63,949 nucleotides of DNA from Streptomyces sporangiiformans (GTDB taxonomy: Bacteria > Actinomycetota > Actinomycetes > Streptomycetales > Streptomycetaceae), in assembly GCF_005768555.2 (NCBI RefSeq), contig NZ_VCHX02000167.1:1-63949 (forward strand), read 5' to 3'. Position 1 is the stretch's first letter. Each line of letters begins with the position of its first letter. Below, in pieces: positions 52,419 through 60,400 of this stretch. The position numbers and the translations under genes were made by a program. The notes under the pieces are model-generated. The model made no database searches. It was not told the origin of the DNA and saw nothing but the letters and a program-made list of their open reading frames with translations.

Positions 52419-52899
52419 GGCCGCAGGCCGGTTGGAGGTCGTCCTCGTCAAAGGCGGCCGCACAAAGCTGCGTTACGCCGCCGAACTACTCGACGACGAC
52501 GGCAACCGGATCGCCGTCCGCGCCCCGTGGGCGGGCGAAGGCGTCCGCGACTTCGGCTTCGTACGGTTCGAGGCCGGTGACGTCTTCACCGAGTACTACT
52601 GGCGCGACCGCTGGTACTCGGTGAAGGAGGTGCGCGACTCCACGGGCACGCTCAAGGGCTGGTACTGCGACATCACCCGGCCGGCCACGCTCCGGGGCAC
52701 CGAACTGATCGCCGAGGACCTCGACCTGGACCTCTGGCGCTCGGCGGACGGCACGTCCGTACTGCGCCTGGACGAGGACGAGTTCGCCGAGAGCGGCCTG
52801 ACGGAGACGGACCCCGAGGCCGCGGCGGCCGCCGTGGCAGCGCTCGACGAGCTGGAACACCTGGCCCGCGAAGGCGGCTTCGACGCGCTCCTCGCTTAG
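52399..52899 (+). CDS. DUF402 protein (FomD/nucleotide phosphatase-like)
   Basis: 166-aa protein. The DUF402 core is visible: DVFTEYYWRDRWYSVKEVRD, then GWYCDITRPA and LDLDLWRSADG with the acidic metal-binding residues, and DEDEFAESGL. Relatives include FomD and nucleoside di/triphosphate hydrolases. GGAGG lies 6 nt before ATG 52399 inside the GNAT gene. Its TAG stop is made of target TA plus the first base of a MITE-like element, so the native C-terminus may have been longer or different. Confidence 0.88.
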   Translation: MSVNSTEAAGRLEVVLVKGGRTKLRYAAELLDDDGNRIAVRAPWAGEGVRDFGFVRFEAGDVFTEYYWRDRWYSVKEVRDSTGTLKGWYCDITRPATLRGTELIAEDLDLDLWRSADGTSVLRLDEDEFAESGLTETDPEAAAAAVAALDELEHLAREGGFDALLA

Positions 52900-53002
52900 G
52901 GCCTGTCCGGCGGATCATGCCGGGGCCGCGGGGTCTGGCACGCACATCTGCGGCGTTGGGCGCCGTCAGCTGGAGTCGGCATGATCCGCCGGACAGGCCC
53001 TA
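52897..53002. mobile_element. MITE-like element with perfect 26-bp inverted ends
   Basis: Left arm 52897-52922 and right arm 52977-53002 are perfect inverted repeats (outer part TAGGGCCTGTCCGGCGG), with 54 bp between and no coding capacity. The outermost TA on both sides can be a target duplication, leaving a 102-bp element starting GGGCCTGTCC. That size and structure are those of a non-autonomous element moved by an IS630/mariner or IS5-type transposase. It lies between the stops of DUF402 and the methyltransferase and may now work as their terminator. Confidence 0.75.
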
Positions 53003-53004
53003 GC

Positions 53005-53637
53005 TCAGACCACCGCCACCACTGCGTACCGCTCGTCGTCCACCTCCCGCCCCCACAGCAGTGCGTCGTCCGACAGCCGCTCCACTCGCACGTCCCTCAC
53101 CAGGGGCGCGAGCAGCCCGGTCAGCCGGTCGGCGGATATACCGACCGGGCTCACCGTCCCCCACACGCCCTCTATGAGGACGAGCCGGCCTCCGGGGCGC
53201 AGGAGCCCGCACCAGAGCCGCAGGACGCGCTCGGGATCGGGCAGCGTCCACAGCACATGGCGTACGAGCACCACGTCGAACCGCTGCTCGCCGACCGGCG
53301 GGGCGGCGGCGTCACCGACGAGGAACACGGCGTCACGGCCGGCCAGTTTGGCGCGGGCGAGGTCCACCATGCGGGGCGAGAGGTCGACGCCGGTGACCCG
53401 GTGCCGCTGCTCGGACGCCAGGAGGGACAGGCTGCCGGTGCCACAGCCCAGGTCCAGCACGTCGGACGGGCCGCGCGGCAGCCAGGCCGCCACCCGGGCC
53501 GCCCAGGCCTCCCGCACGGCGGGGTCGCGCAGCCCGTGGTCCGGCTCGTCGTCGAAATCGGCGGACTCGGCGTCCCAGTCGACGCCCGACCGCGTTTCGA
53601 TATCGCTGTTGATGGACATGTCACCGTTACTCGTCAT
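53005..53637 (-). CDS. Class I SAM-dependent methyltransferase
   Basis: 210-aa protein. Motif I VLDLGCGTG (60-68), acidic loop VTGVDLSPRM, FDVVLVRHVLWTLPDPERVL and LLRPGGRLVLIEG form the Rossmann-like fold of a small-molecule methyltransferase (UbiE-like). The start is ATG 53637, 6 nt after the -10 CACTGT and without a ribosome site (leaderless); ATG 53619 is the alternative. The frame to 53802 crosses a promoter array of three TTGTCAGTG boxes, which suggests damage induction. Substrate unknown. Confidence 0.9.
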   Translation of the reverse strand: MTSNGDMSINSDIETRSGVDWDAESADFDDEPDHGLRDPAVREAWAARVAAWLPRGPSDVLDLGCGTGSLSLLASEQRHRVTGVDLSPRMVDLARAKLAGRDAVFLVGDAAAPPVGEQRFDVVLVRHVLWTLPDPERVLRLWCGLLRPGGRLVLIEGVWGTVSPVGISADRLTGLLAPLVRDVRVERLSDDALLWGREVDDERYAVVAVV

Positions 53638-53643
53638 GCGCCC

Positions 53644-53734
53644 ACAGTGACACCCGCCACTGACAACGACGGGGAGGGAGCGTGACGACCGCCACTGACA
53701 ACGCAGGCAGGAGCGTGACCGTCGCCACTGACAG
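53644..53734 (-). promoter_or_regulatory. Triple TTGTCAGTG array (RecA-NDp/PafBC-like promoter)
   Basis: Three direct copies on the minus strand at 53666-53658, 53701-53693 and 53734-53726 (last CTGTCAGTG), spaced 35 and 33 bp. Each is followed after 8 nt by CANNNT (CACTGT, CACGCT, CACGCT). The mycobacterial RecA-independent damage promoter is TTGTCRGTG-N8-TANNNT. The copy next to the gene gives a leaderless start at 53637. Confidence 0.6.
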
Positions 53735-53814
53735 GTGGACGTCGATGAGTCACGCTCCCCGAAAGGGTCTACCTCCGTACAAACACGGAACCCGGTAGAC
53801 ACAAGGAGGCCGTC

Positions 53815-53949
53815 ATGCGTCGTGTGACCCTGCAGAAGCCCCTCAGGAAGTCGGATTCCCGCCGTGTACGGGACGAGGCCGACGAACGGACCGCCGAGCG
53901 CCCGGAGGTCCGAAAAGACATCGCCCGCACTTGGTGGCCCGACGGATGA
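53815..53949 (+). CDS. 44-aa basic hypothetical protein
   Basis: Short gene MRRVTLQKPLRKSDSRR... ending ARTWWPDG, highly charged (Arg, Lys, Asp, Glu), without a membrane segment. A perfect AAGGAGG lies 5 nt before ATG 53815, far better than most in this window, and codon use is typical. It lies alone between the methyltransferase promoter and a convergent GNAT gene. Function unknown. Confidence 0.75.
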   Translation: MRRVTLQKPLRKSDSRRVRDEADERTAERPEVRKDIARTWWPDG

Positions 53950-53955
53950 GAACCG

Positions 53956-54405
53956 TCAGGGTGTCAGGCGCTTGCGGTAGTGGAGCCGGTCGTACGGCCC
54001 CTCCACACGACGCTCCATGAGCTCGTACCCGTACTTCGGGTAGATCTTCTGGTTCTCCCACATCATCGCGTTCGTGAGGAGCCTGATCTCGGGCAGTCCG
54101 AGCGCACGCGCGCGTGCGTCCACGAAGGCGAGAAGCCGCCGCCCGATGCCCTGCGCGTGGGCGTTCGGGTGGACGGCGATGATGTCGAGGTAGAGGTGGT
54201 CCGCGTGCTCCTCCAGGACGAGGAGCCCCACGACCGGATCCCCGGTGACGTACACCCGCCCCGCCGTGATGTTCGCCGCGTGGTCCGCTTCCATCGGCAT
54301 GGGGACGATCCCGATGCGCTCGATGTAGGGATGGAACGCCGCGTCGATCACGGCCTTCACGGCGGGTTCGTCTTCGGCTTCGGCGAGGCGGATGTCGTCG
54401 GTCAT
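53956..54405 (-). CDS. GNAT family N-acetyltransferase
   Basis: 149-aa single-domain acetyltransferase. Motif A is LDIIAVHPNAHAQGIGRRLL, followed by a C-terminal WENQKIYPKYGYELMERR loop, the pattern of RimI/ElaA-like members. TAGCGT ends 6 nt before ATG 54405 and there is no ribosome site, so it is probably leaderless. Convergent with the 44-aa gene, 6 nt apart. Substrate unknown. Confidence 0.92.
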   Translation of the reverse strand: MTDDIRLAEAEDEPAVKAVIDAAFHPYIERIGIVPMPMEADHAANITAGRVYVTGDPVVGLLVLEEHADHLYLDIIAVHPNAHAQGIGRRLLAFVDARARALGLPEIRLLTNAMMWENQKIYPKYGYELMERRVEGPYDRLHYRKRLTP

Positions 54406-54466
54406 ACCCGAACGCTATGCCCGGAAGCAGGATCACCGGGTCGGTGATCTGTTCCGCCGGGCAGGC

Positions 54467-55327
54467 CTACCCCAAGGCGGAAGCGCAGTTGGTCGGGGTG
54501 GCGCGCGCAGGGTCAAGGGCGTTCGCCACCTCGTGGTAGGCGACGCGATCGAAGAGGCCGATCGCCACATGCTCGGAGAGATCGACCGCGCACAGGTCCT
54601 GGAGCAGGACATTGCGTACGTTCGGCCCGTCGAGGAACGCCGAGCGGTACGGCGTCACCACCTCGTCGTACCGGGTGGCGATGACCGTGTAGCGGACACC
54701 CGCGACGGTGTCGCCGCCCGCGTTGAGCTTGGCCAGGAAGGCGGAGCCGGCGATCTGGTCGGCGAGGCCCGGCGTGGCCTTGGACAGCAGGTCGCCGGCG
54801 CCGGGGAAATACGGCAGCAGGTTGGCGAGGCCGGACAGTGTGGTGCCGTGGTTGTCGGGGGCCAGCCCGACGAGAGCGTTCACCTTGGCGGCTCCGCCGA
54901 GGAACTTGAGGTAGTAGCGGGGCATCATGCCGCCCTGCGAGTGGCCGACGAGGTCGGTCTCGGCGGCGCCGGTCGCGGCGAGCACCTTGTCGACGAAGGC
55001 CCGGAGCTGCTCTGCCGACTTGTCGATGGGGCCGAGGCCGTGGAAGAAGGGGACGCCCGGCAGCTGACCGTAGTCGAGGGAGAAGACGCAGTAGCCGCGC
55101 TTCTTCAGATACGGAGCGAGGGCCAGCCAGTTGTCGATGGAGTTCCCGAAGGTGCCGTGGACGAGGACGACGGGGCGTGGATGAGCGGCGGACGGTTTGC
55201 AGGAGTAGTCGTTCCAGCCGGTGCTGGGCGGGGATTCGGCTCGGGCGGTGGCGGCGGGGACGACGGTGACGGCGGCGGTCAGCAGGAGCGCGGTCAGGAA
55301 TCTGGGCACTCGCTTCCAGGGCAGCAT
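54467..55327 (-). CDS. Secreted alpha/beta-hydrolase lipase
   Basis: 286-aa secreted triacylglycerol-lipase-type enzyme. Signal peptide ends near ATARA (30). HGTFGNSIDNW supplies the oxyanion loop, Ser130 sits in VGHSQGG, and His in LSEHVAIGLFD and Asp in TRYDEVVTP probably complete the triad. Two Cys near each end can form disulphides. AAGGAG precedes ATG 55327. A CRP-like palindrome (55375-55388) lies 48 bp upstream, in an AT-rich promoter region. Confidence 0.93.
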   Translation of the reverse strand: MLPWKRVPRFLTALLLTAAVTVVPAATARAESPPSTGWNDYSCKPSAAHPRPVVLVHGTFGNSIDNWLALAPYLKKRGYCVFSLDYGQLPGVPFFHGLGPIDKSAEQLRAFVDKVLAATGAAETDLVGHSQGGMMPRYYLKFLGGAAKVNALVGLAPDNHGTTLSGLANLLPYFPGAGDLLSKATPGLADQIAGSAFLAKLNAGGDTVAGVRYTVIATRYDEVVTPYRSAFLDGPNVRNVLLQDLCAVDLSEHVAIGLFDRVAYHEVANALDPARATPTNCASALG

Positions 55328-55374
55328 CGTGTGATCTCCTTGCGGCTCAAGGGAGTTGCGACGGCGTACGCCCT

Positions 55375-55388
55375 GTGATCCGGATCAC
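55375..55388. promoter_or_regulatory. CRP/FNR-like palindrome before the lipase gene
   Basis: GTGATCCGGATCAC, a perfect 14-bp palindrome; with flanks it reads TGTGA-N6-TCACG, close to the CRP consensus TGTGA-N6-TCACA. Streptomyces Crp is reported to prefer GTGAC-N6-GTCAC, so the match is partial. Confidence 0.5.
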
Positions 55389-55507
55389 GAGGATGCTGTT
55401 CTTCTGTCAAATTACGATCCAGTAGTAAAAGTGTGAAGTTACGCGTCAGTAAAAACTTCCCGTACCAGCTGGCGGCAGCGGTGGGCCTGACGCATGCTGA
55501 CGCGCTG

Positions 55508-55954
55508 TCACCAGATGGGCTTGATGGGACCGTAGGGCGCGATACGCAGCAAACCGTCACGCAGCGCCCGGACTTCACGCTCACCGAGCAAGTCGGCCCA
55601 CGGCCGTACGGCCTCCGCGGCCGCCTCCTCGGCGGCACGGGTACACGCCCACCCTCGCTCGGTCAGTACGACCAGCCTCGCGCGGGCGTCATCGGGATGC
55701 GGCCGCCGCTCGGCGTACCCCTTGCGCACGATCTCGTCCACCAGCTGACTCGCCGCCTGCTTCGTCACGCCCAGATGGGCGGCGAGTTCGGTGACCGTCC
55801 CACCGTCCGGGGCGAGCCGGGCGAAGGCGAAGCCGTGCGCGGGCCGCAGACCTTCGAAGCCACGCGCCTCCACCCCGTCATGGATGTGCTGCGTGAGCTC
55901 GCCCGCGACAGCGAGCAGGGCGGCGGACAGGGCCATGGCCTCGGAGTTCTGCAC
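55508..55954 (-). CDS. MarR family regulator
   Basis: 148-aa winged-helix protein. VTELAAHLGVTKQAASQLVD (recognition helices, about 54-73) and the wing HPDDARARLVVLTERG are typical. GTG 55954 is chosen; ATG 55936 is an alternative. Divergent from a cupin gene; the 95-bp gap has at least three TTGAC/GTCAA palindromes, so it probably represses both genes. Ligand unknown. Confidence 0.93.
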   Translation of the reverse strand: MQNSEAMALSAALLAVAGELTQHIHDGVEARGFEGLRPAHGFAFARLAPDGGTVTELAAHLGVTKQAASQLVDEIVRKGYAERRPHPDDARARLVVLTERGWACTRAAEEAAAEAVRPWADLLGEREVRALRDGLLRIAPYGPIKPIW

Positions 55955-55972
55955 GCATGCATTGAAACACCC

Positions 55973-55998
55973 TTGACTAAGTAGTCAAGCTGCTTGAC
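55973..55998. promoter_or_regulatory. MarR operators, overlapping pair
   Basis: TTGACTA-AG-TAGTCAA (55973-55988) overlaps the perfect palindrome GTCAAGCTGCTTGAC (55984-55998). They lie next to the MarR start and would control its own promoter. Confidence 0.75.
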
Positions 55999-56011
55999 CA
56001 TAAGCCATATA

Positions 56012-56026
56012 GTCAACCAGCTTGAC
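56012..56026. promoter_or_regulatory. MarR operator, second site
   Basis: GTCAACCAGCTTGAC, one mismatched pair from the 55984-55998 site, 28 bp away centre to centre and 24 bp before the cupin start. Confidence 0.72.
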
Positions 56027-56049
56027 CATCTCAGTCTTCGGAGGCATCC

Positions 56050-56424
56050 ATGCCAGTCGTCCGCGCGTCCGACGCCGTGACCCACGAGATCCACGGCGCC
56101 CGCTTCATCTCGTACGCCACTCCCCTGACCGGCAGCAAGGAGCTCTGCGCCTGGCGGGGAGAGATTCCCGCCGGGACCAAGGCGCCCTTGCACACAGTCA
56201 ACCGGGAGGAGATCTTCCATCTGCTCGACGGCGAACTGCTGATCACGCTCGACGGTCGTGTCGAACGGATCGCCGCGGGTGACACGCTGATCGTCAACCC
56301 GGGTGCCACCCTCGGTGTCGAGAACCCCACCGACCGGACCGCGGTCTCCTGGGTCACCACCTCCATCGGCCTGGAGGCGGAGCTCGCCGACGGCAGCCGC
56401 ATCACCCCGCCGTGGGCCAACTGA
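56050..56424 (+). CDS. Small cupin domain protein
   Basis: 124-aa single cupin barrel. Motif 1 is HTVNREEIFHLLDGELLITL and motif 2 is AAGDTLIVNPGATLGVEN; metal ligands are partly kept (His, Glu, His in motif 1). CGGAGG lies 5-6 nt before ATG 56050. Likely repressed by the divergent MarR. Could be an enzyme or a ligand-binding protein; the substrate is unknown. Confidence 0.9.
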   Translation: MPVVRASDAVTHEIHGARFISYATPLTGSKELCAWRGEIPAGTKAPLHTVNREEIFHLLDGELLITLDGRVERIAAGDTLIVNPGATLGVENPTDRTAVSWVTTSIGLEAELADGSRITPPWAN

Positions 56425-56472
56425 ACTCCCCACGGCCCCCGACGCCCTCTTATACCTCCCCCTGAGAGGGAC

Positions 56473-57450
56473 CTACACGAGGGCCAGCGTCCCCGGGATC
56501 ACCGCGCGCGGCCCGAACTTGGCCCGCGCCCGGTCCGCCACCTCCTCGATACGGCGGGCCTTCTCGTCCAACTCGTCGAAGGTGAGCTGGTGGGAGGCCT
56601 GCTCGGCGGGGTCCAGCCCCTCGGCGCGCAGGGCGATCGCACGGACCCGGGCGCGCTGGAGGCCGAGTGCCTCGTACATGCGGTACGCGGCGTCGGTGAG
56701 CGCCGAGGAGTGAGCGGTCGGCTCGGGGAGCGTACGACTGCGGGTGGTCGTGGAGCGGTCGGCGTAGCGCACGGTGAGGGTGAGCGTGCGGCACACCTTC
56801 TCCAAGGCGCGCAGCCGGGCACCCAGTTCCTCGGCGGCGGAGAGCAGGGCACGGCGGTGCCTGTTCGGGTCCAGCTCGTCGCGCGAGAAGGGGCGTTCGG
56901 CCGCCAGGGAGCGGGAGACGGCATTGGGCACGACCCGGCCGCGGTCGATGCCCTGGGCCTTCTCGTGCAGTTCGCGACCGCCGCGGGCGCCACTGAGCCG
57001 TTGCAGGGTCGACAGCGGCGCGGCGGCGACCTTGCCGACGGTGTCGAGGCCGTACTCGCACAGGGTGCGGGCGGTGGCGGCGCCGACTCCGGGGAGCGCG
57101 GCGACCGGCTGTTCGTCCAGGAACTCCGCGAGGGCACGGGGCTCTTCGGGCACCACGCGGGTCTCTCCGGGCCTGGTGCCGCGCAGGGCCATCCGCGCGA
57201 ACATCGGCCCGGATCCGGCTCCGATCGCGCAGTCGACCCCGTACCAGGCGAGTGCCCGGACGCGTATCAGCGCGGCGAGTTCCACGGCGTCCCGCCCGAA
57301 GTACCGCTCGGCGCCCCGCAGGTCCACCAGGGCGCCGTCGGGCGGCAGCGCCTCGATGACAGGGGTGAACCCCTCGAGCATCCCGAGGAGCTCGGGCAGG
57401 GCGGCCTCGTGCGTCGGAGGCAGTTGGAAACGTACACAGAGGATGGTCAT
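56473..57450 (-). CDS. imuB: ImuB-like inactive Y-family polymerase
   Basis: 325-aa protein with the Y-family thumb/finger pattern (LPGVGAATARTLCEYGLDTV near 120 and a little-finger domain), but both catalytic acid motifs are gone: the first strand reads ILCVRFQLPP instead of DxD-FxxVE, and ALVDLRGAERYFG replaces the DEA-D motif. So it is ImuB-like, an accessory that would dock DnaE2 on the clamp. It is shorter than classical ImuB and no imuA gene is nearby. ATG 57450 overlaps the dnaE2 stop (ATGA) and has GGGGAG upstream. Confidence 0.85.
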   Translation of the reverse strand: MTILCVRFQLPPTHEAALPELLGMLEGFTPVIEALPPDGALVDLRGAERYFGRDAVELAALIRVRALAWYGVDCAIGAGSGPMFARMALRGTRPGETRVVPEEPRALAEFLDEQPVAALPGVGAATARTLCEYGLDTVGKVAAAPLSTLQRLSGARGGRELHEKAQGIDRGRVVPNAVSRSLAAERPFSRDELDPNRHRRALLSAAEELGARLRALEKVCRTLTLTVRYADRSTTTRSRTLPEPTAHSSALTDAAYRMYEALGLQRARVRAIALRAEGLDPAEQASHQLTFDELDEKARRIEEVADRARAKFGPRAVIPGTLALV

Positions 57451-60400
57451 CCCGCACTCCCCGGACTCTGGTGCCACAACTTCCTTCCGCTCGCGGGCCC
57501 TTCGCCCGCCGGGCGCAGATCCGCCCACGGATGCATTTCGTATCCCGTGGGCAAATGGATTCGACGGCCGTCCACCGAATCCCCTTCGCCCCGGGAGCCG
57601 GCGGGAGCCCCGGCCTCCTCAGCCCCCTCCCCGGCCTCCCCGGTCACCACGTCGTTCGGCTCCGCCAGCCGCAGGGCCACCCCGTCCAGCCCCTCCTCGC
57701 GCCGCAGTTCCACCAGGTCGGCGAGGTTCCAGGCCGCCGACCCGACCACGCTGAGGCTGCGTGGGCCGCGGCGCTGGACCACACCGCGTACGAGCAGGAG
57801 CCAGGAGTGGAAGACGGTGTGGGCGCAACGGTCGTGGGAGTCGTCGAAGAAGGCGAGGTCGACCAGGCCGGTGCCGTCGTCCAGGGTGGTGAAGATGACT
57901 CGCTTGCCGGAGCGGATCGGCGGGGTCTGGGTGGCCGCCTTGGCGCCCGCGACCAGCACCGCCTCGCCGTGCCGGGTCTCGCGCAGCCGGCGTGCCGTGA
58001 CCACGCCCAGCTCCTCCAGGAACTCCCGGTAGTCGTCCATCAGATTGCGGGACACGTCCATGGAGAGCACGCCCAGCTCGGCGCTGAGCCTCTCCGCGTC
58101 GTCGAGGTCGGGCAGCCCGACGAAGGCGGTGTTCCGGCCACCGGACAACGGGAGCTGTCCCCCGCGCACGCCCGGCGCGCCCCGGTGCAGCTCGGTCAAG
58201 TGCAGTTGCAGATCACGGCGATTGGCGCCGAACGCGTCCAGCGCGCCGACCTGCGCGAGCCGCGCGGCAAGCGGACGGCTCGGGCGGGCCCGCTCCCAGA
58301 AGTCGACCAGCGAGGCGTACGGCTGCCCGTCCGCGATCCGCTCCGCCTCGGCCTTGCTGATGCCGTATACGTCGGAGAGCGCCAGCCGCACGCCCCACCG
58401 GTCCGGAGAATCCCCTTTACCGCACACCAGTTCGATCCGATGTGCGACCGACGATCGGTTCACGTCCAACGGCAGGATCGGCACCCCGCGCCGCCGCGCG
58501 TCCGCGAGCAGCAGCCGCTTCGGGTACATCCCGGGATCGTGTGTGAGCAGCCCGGCGTAGAACGCGGCCGGATGATGGGCCTTCAGCCACGCCGACTGGT
58601 ACGTCGGTACGGCGAAGGCGACCGCGTGCGCCTTGCAGAAGCCGTACGACCCGAAGGCCTCGACGATCTCCCAGGTGCGCGCGATCGTCTCCGCGGAGTA
58701 CCCCTGCCCGGCCGCCTGCTGCGCGAACCAGGAGCGGATCCGCCCCTGCGACTCGGGATCGGACAGCCCGCGCCGCACCTGGTCGGCCTCGTCCCGCCCA
58801 CAGCCGGTCATGAGGTGCACGATGTCGATGACCTGCTCGTGGAAGACCACGACCCCGTAGGTCTCCCGCAGCGGTTCCGCCAGGTCCGGGTGCGGATAGC
58901 GGACCGGCGCCCGGCCGTGCCGCGCCTCGATGAACGGGCGCACCATGTCGGCGGCGACCGGTCCGGGGCGGAAGAGGGAGATGTCGACCACGAGGTCGTG
59001 GAAGGTCGCGGGCTGGAGCCTGCCGACCAGGTCCCGCTGGCCCGGCGACTCGATCTGGAAGCAGCCCAGCGTCTCGGTGGACCGGATGAGTTCATACGTC
59101 GCCGGGTCCCCCTCGGGCACCGCGTCCAGGTCCACGGGCACTCCCGTCGCCCGCTCGACCTCCGCGACCGCGTGCGCCATCGCGGACTGCATCCGCACGC
59201 CCAGCACATCGAGCTTGAGCAGCCCGAGATCCTCGACGTCGTCCTTGTCGAACTGCGCCATGGGGAACCCCTCGCCGCTGGTCGGCATGACCGGCGTACG
59301 GGCGAGGAGGGAGGCATCCGAGAGAAGCACTCCGCATGGATGCATGGCGACGCCGCGCGGCAGGGCGTCGAGGGCTTCGACCAGCTCCCACAGCCTGCCG
59401 TACCTCTCCTTTTCCCCCGCGAGTTCACGGAGTTCGGGAAGTTCGTCCAGTGCCGCGCGGGCGTCGCGGGCGCGGATATGCGGGAAGGACTTGGCGATCC
59501 GGTCGATGTCGGCGGGGTCCATGGAGAGCGCGGCGCCGACGTCGCGGATGGCGTGCCGTACGCGATAGGTCTCGGGCATGGCGACGGTCGCGACGCGCTC
59601 GGTGCCGAACCGGTCGATGATCGCGCGGTAGACCTCCAGCCGGCGCGCGGACTCGACGTCGATGTCGATGTCCGGCAGGGCCAGTCGGCGCTTGGACAGG
59701 AATCGCTCCATCAGCAGCCCGTGTTCGACGGGGTCCGCGTGCGCGATACCGAGGAGATGATTGACGAGGGATCCGGCGCCGGAGCCGCGCGCGGCGACCC
59801 GGATACCCATCTTCCTTACGTCGTCCACGACTTGAGCGACCGTCAGGAAGTAGGAGGCGAAGTTGTGGTGGGCGATGATGTCCAGCTCCTGGTGCATCCG
59901 CTCCCAGTACGCGCGCCGTGAGTCGTAGCCGCGCAGCACCATCCCCGCCGCGGCGCGCGAGGCCAGCACGCGCTGCGCGGTGCGGCGCCCGGCGCCGACG
60001 AGGTGCGGCTCGGGGAAGTGGACGGCCCCGATGCCGAGGTCGTCCTCCGGGTCGACGAGGCACTCGGCGGCCGTGGCCTGGGTCTGTTCCAGCAGACGGT
60101 GCGCGGCGTCGCGGCGGTGGCCCGCGGCCTCGACGATCCGTTCGGCGGCACCGGACATGGCGCCCGCGTCCTTGAGCCAGCGCTCGCCGCTGTCCAGCTC
60201 CTTGCGGGGGTCGATGGGGACGAGACGGCGGGCGGCGTCCAGGACGTCGGCGACCGGGCCCATGCCCGGATCGGCGTACCGGACGGCATTGCTGAGCACC
60301 GGACGCACCCGCTGCTCGGCGGCGAAGCCGACGGTACGGGCGGCGAGGCGCAGCGAGCCGGGGCCGGTGCCCTTGCGGCCGTGCCAGGCGGCTTCGAGGC

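Noticed and set aside
57471..59921. 816-codon plus-strand ORF opposite dnaE2
   Set aside because: Shadow ORF; the minus strand carries the PHP and catalytic motifs of a C-family polymerase.
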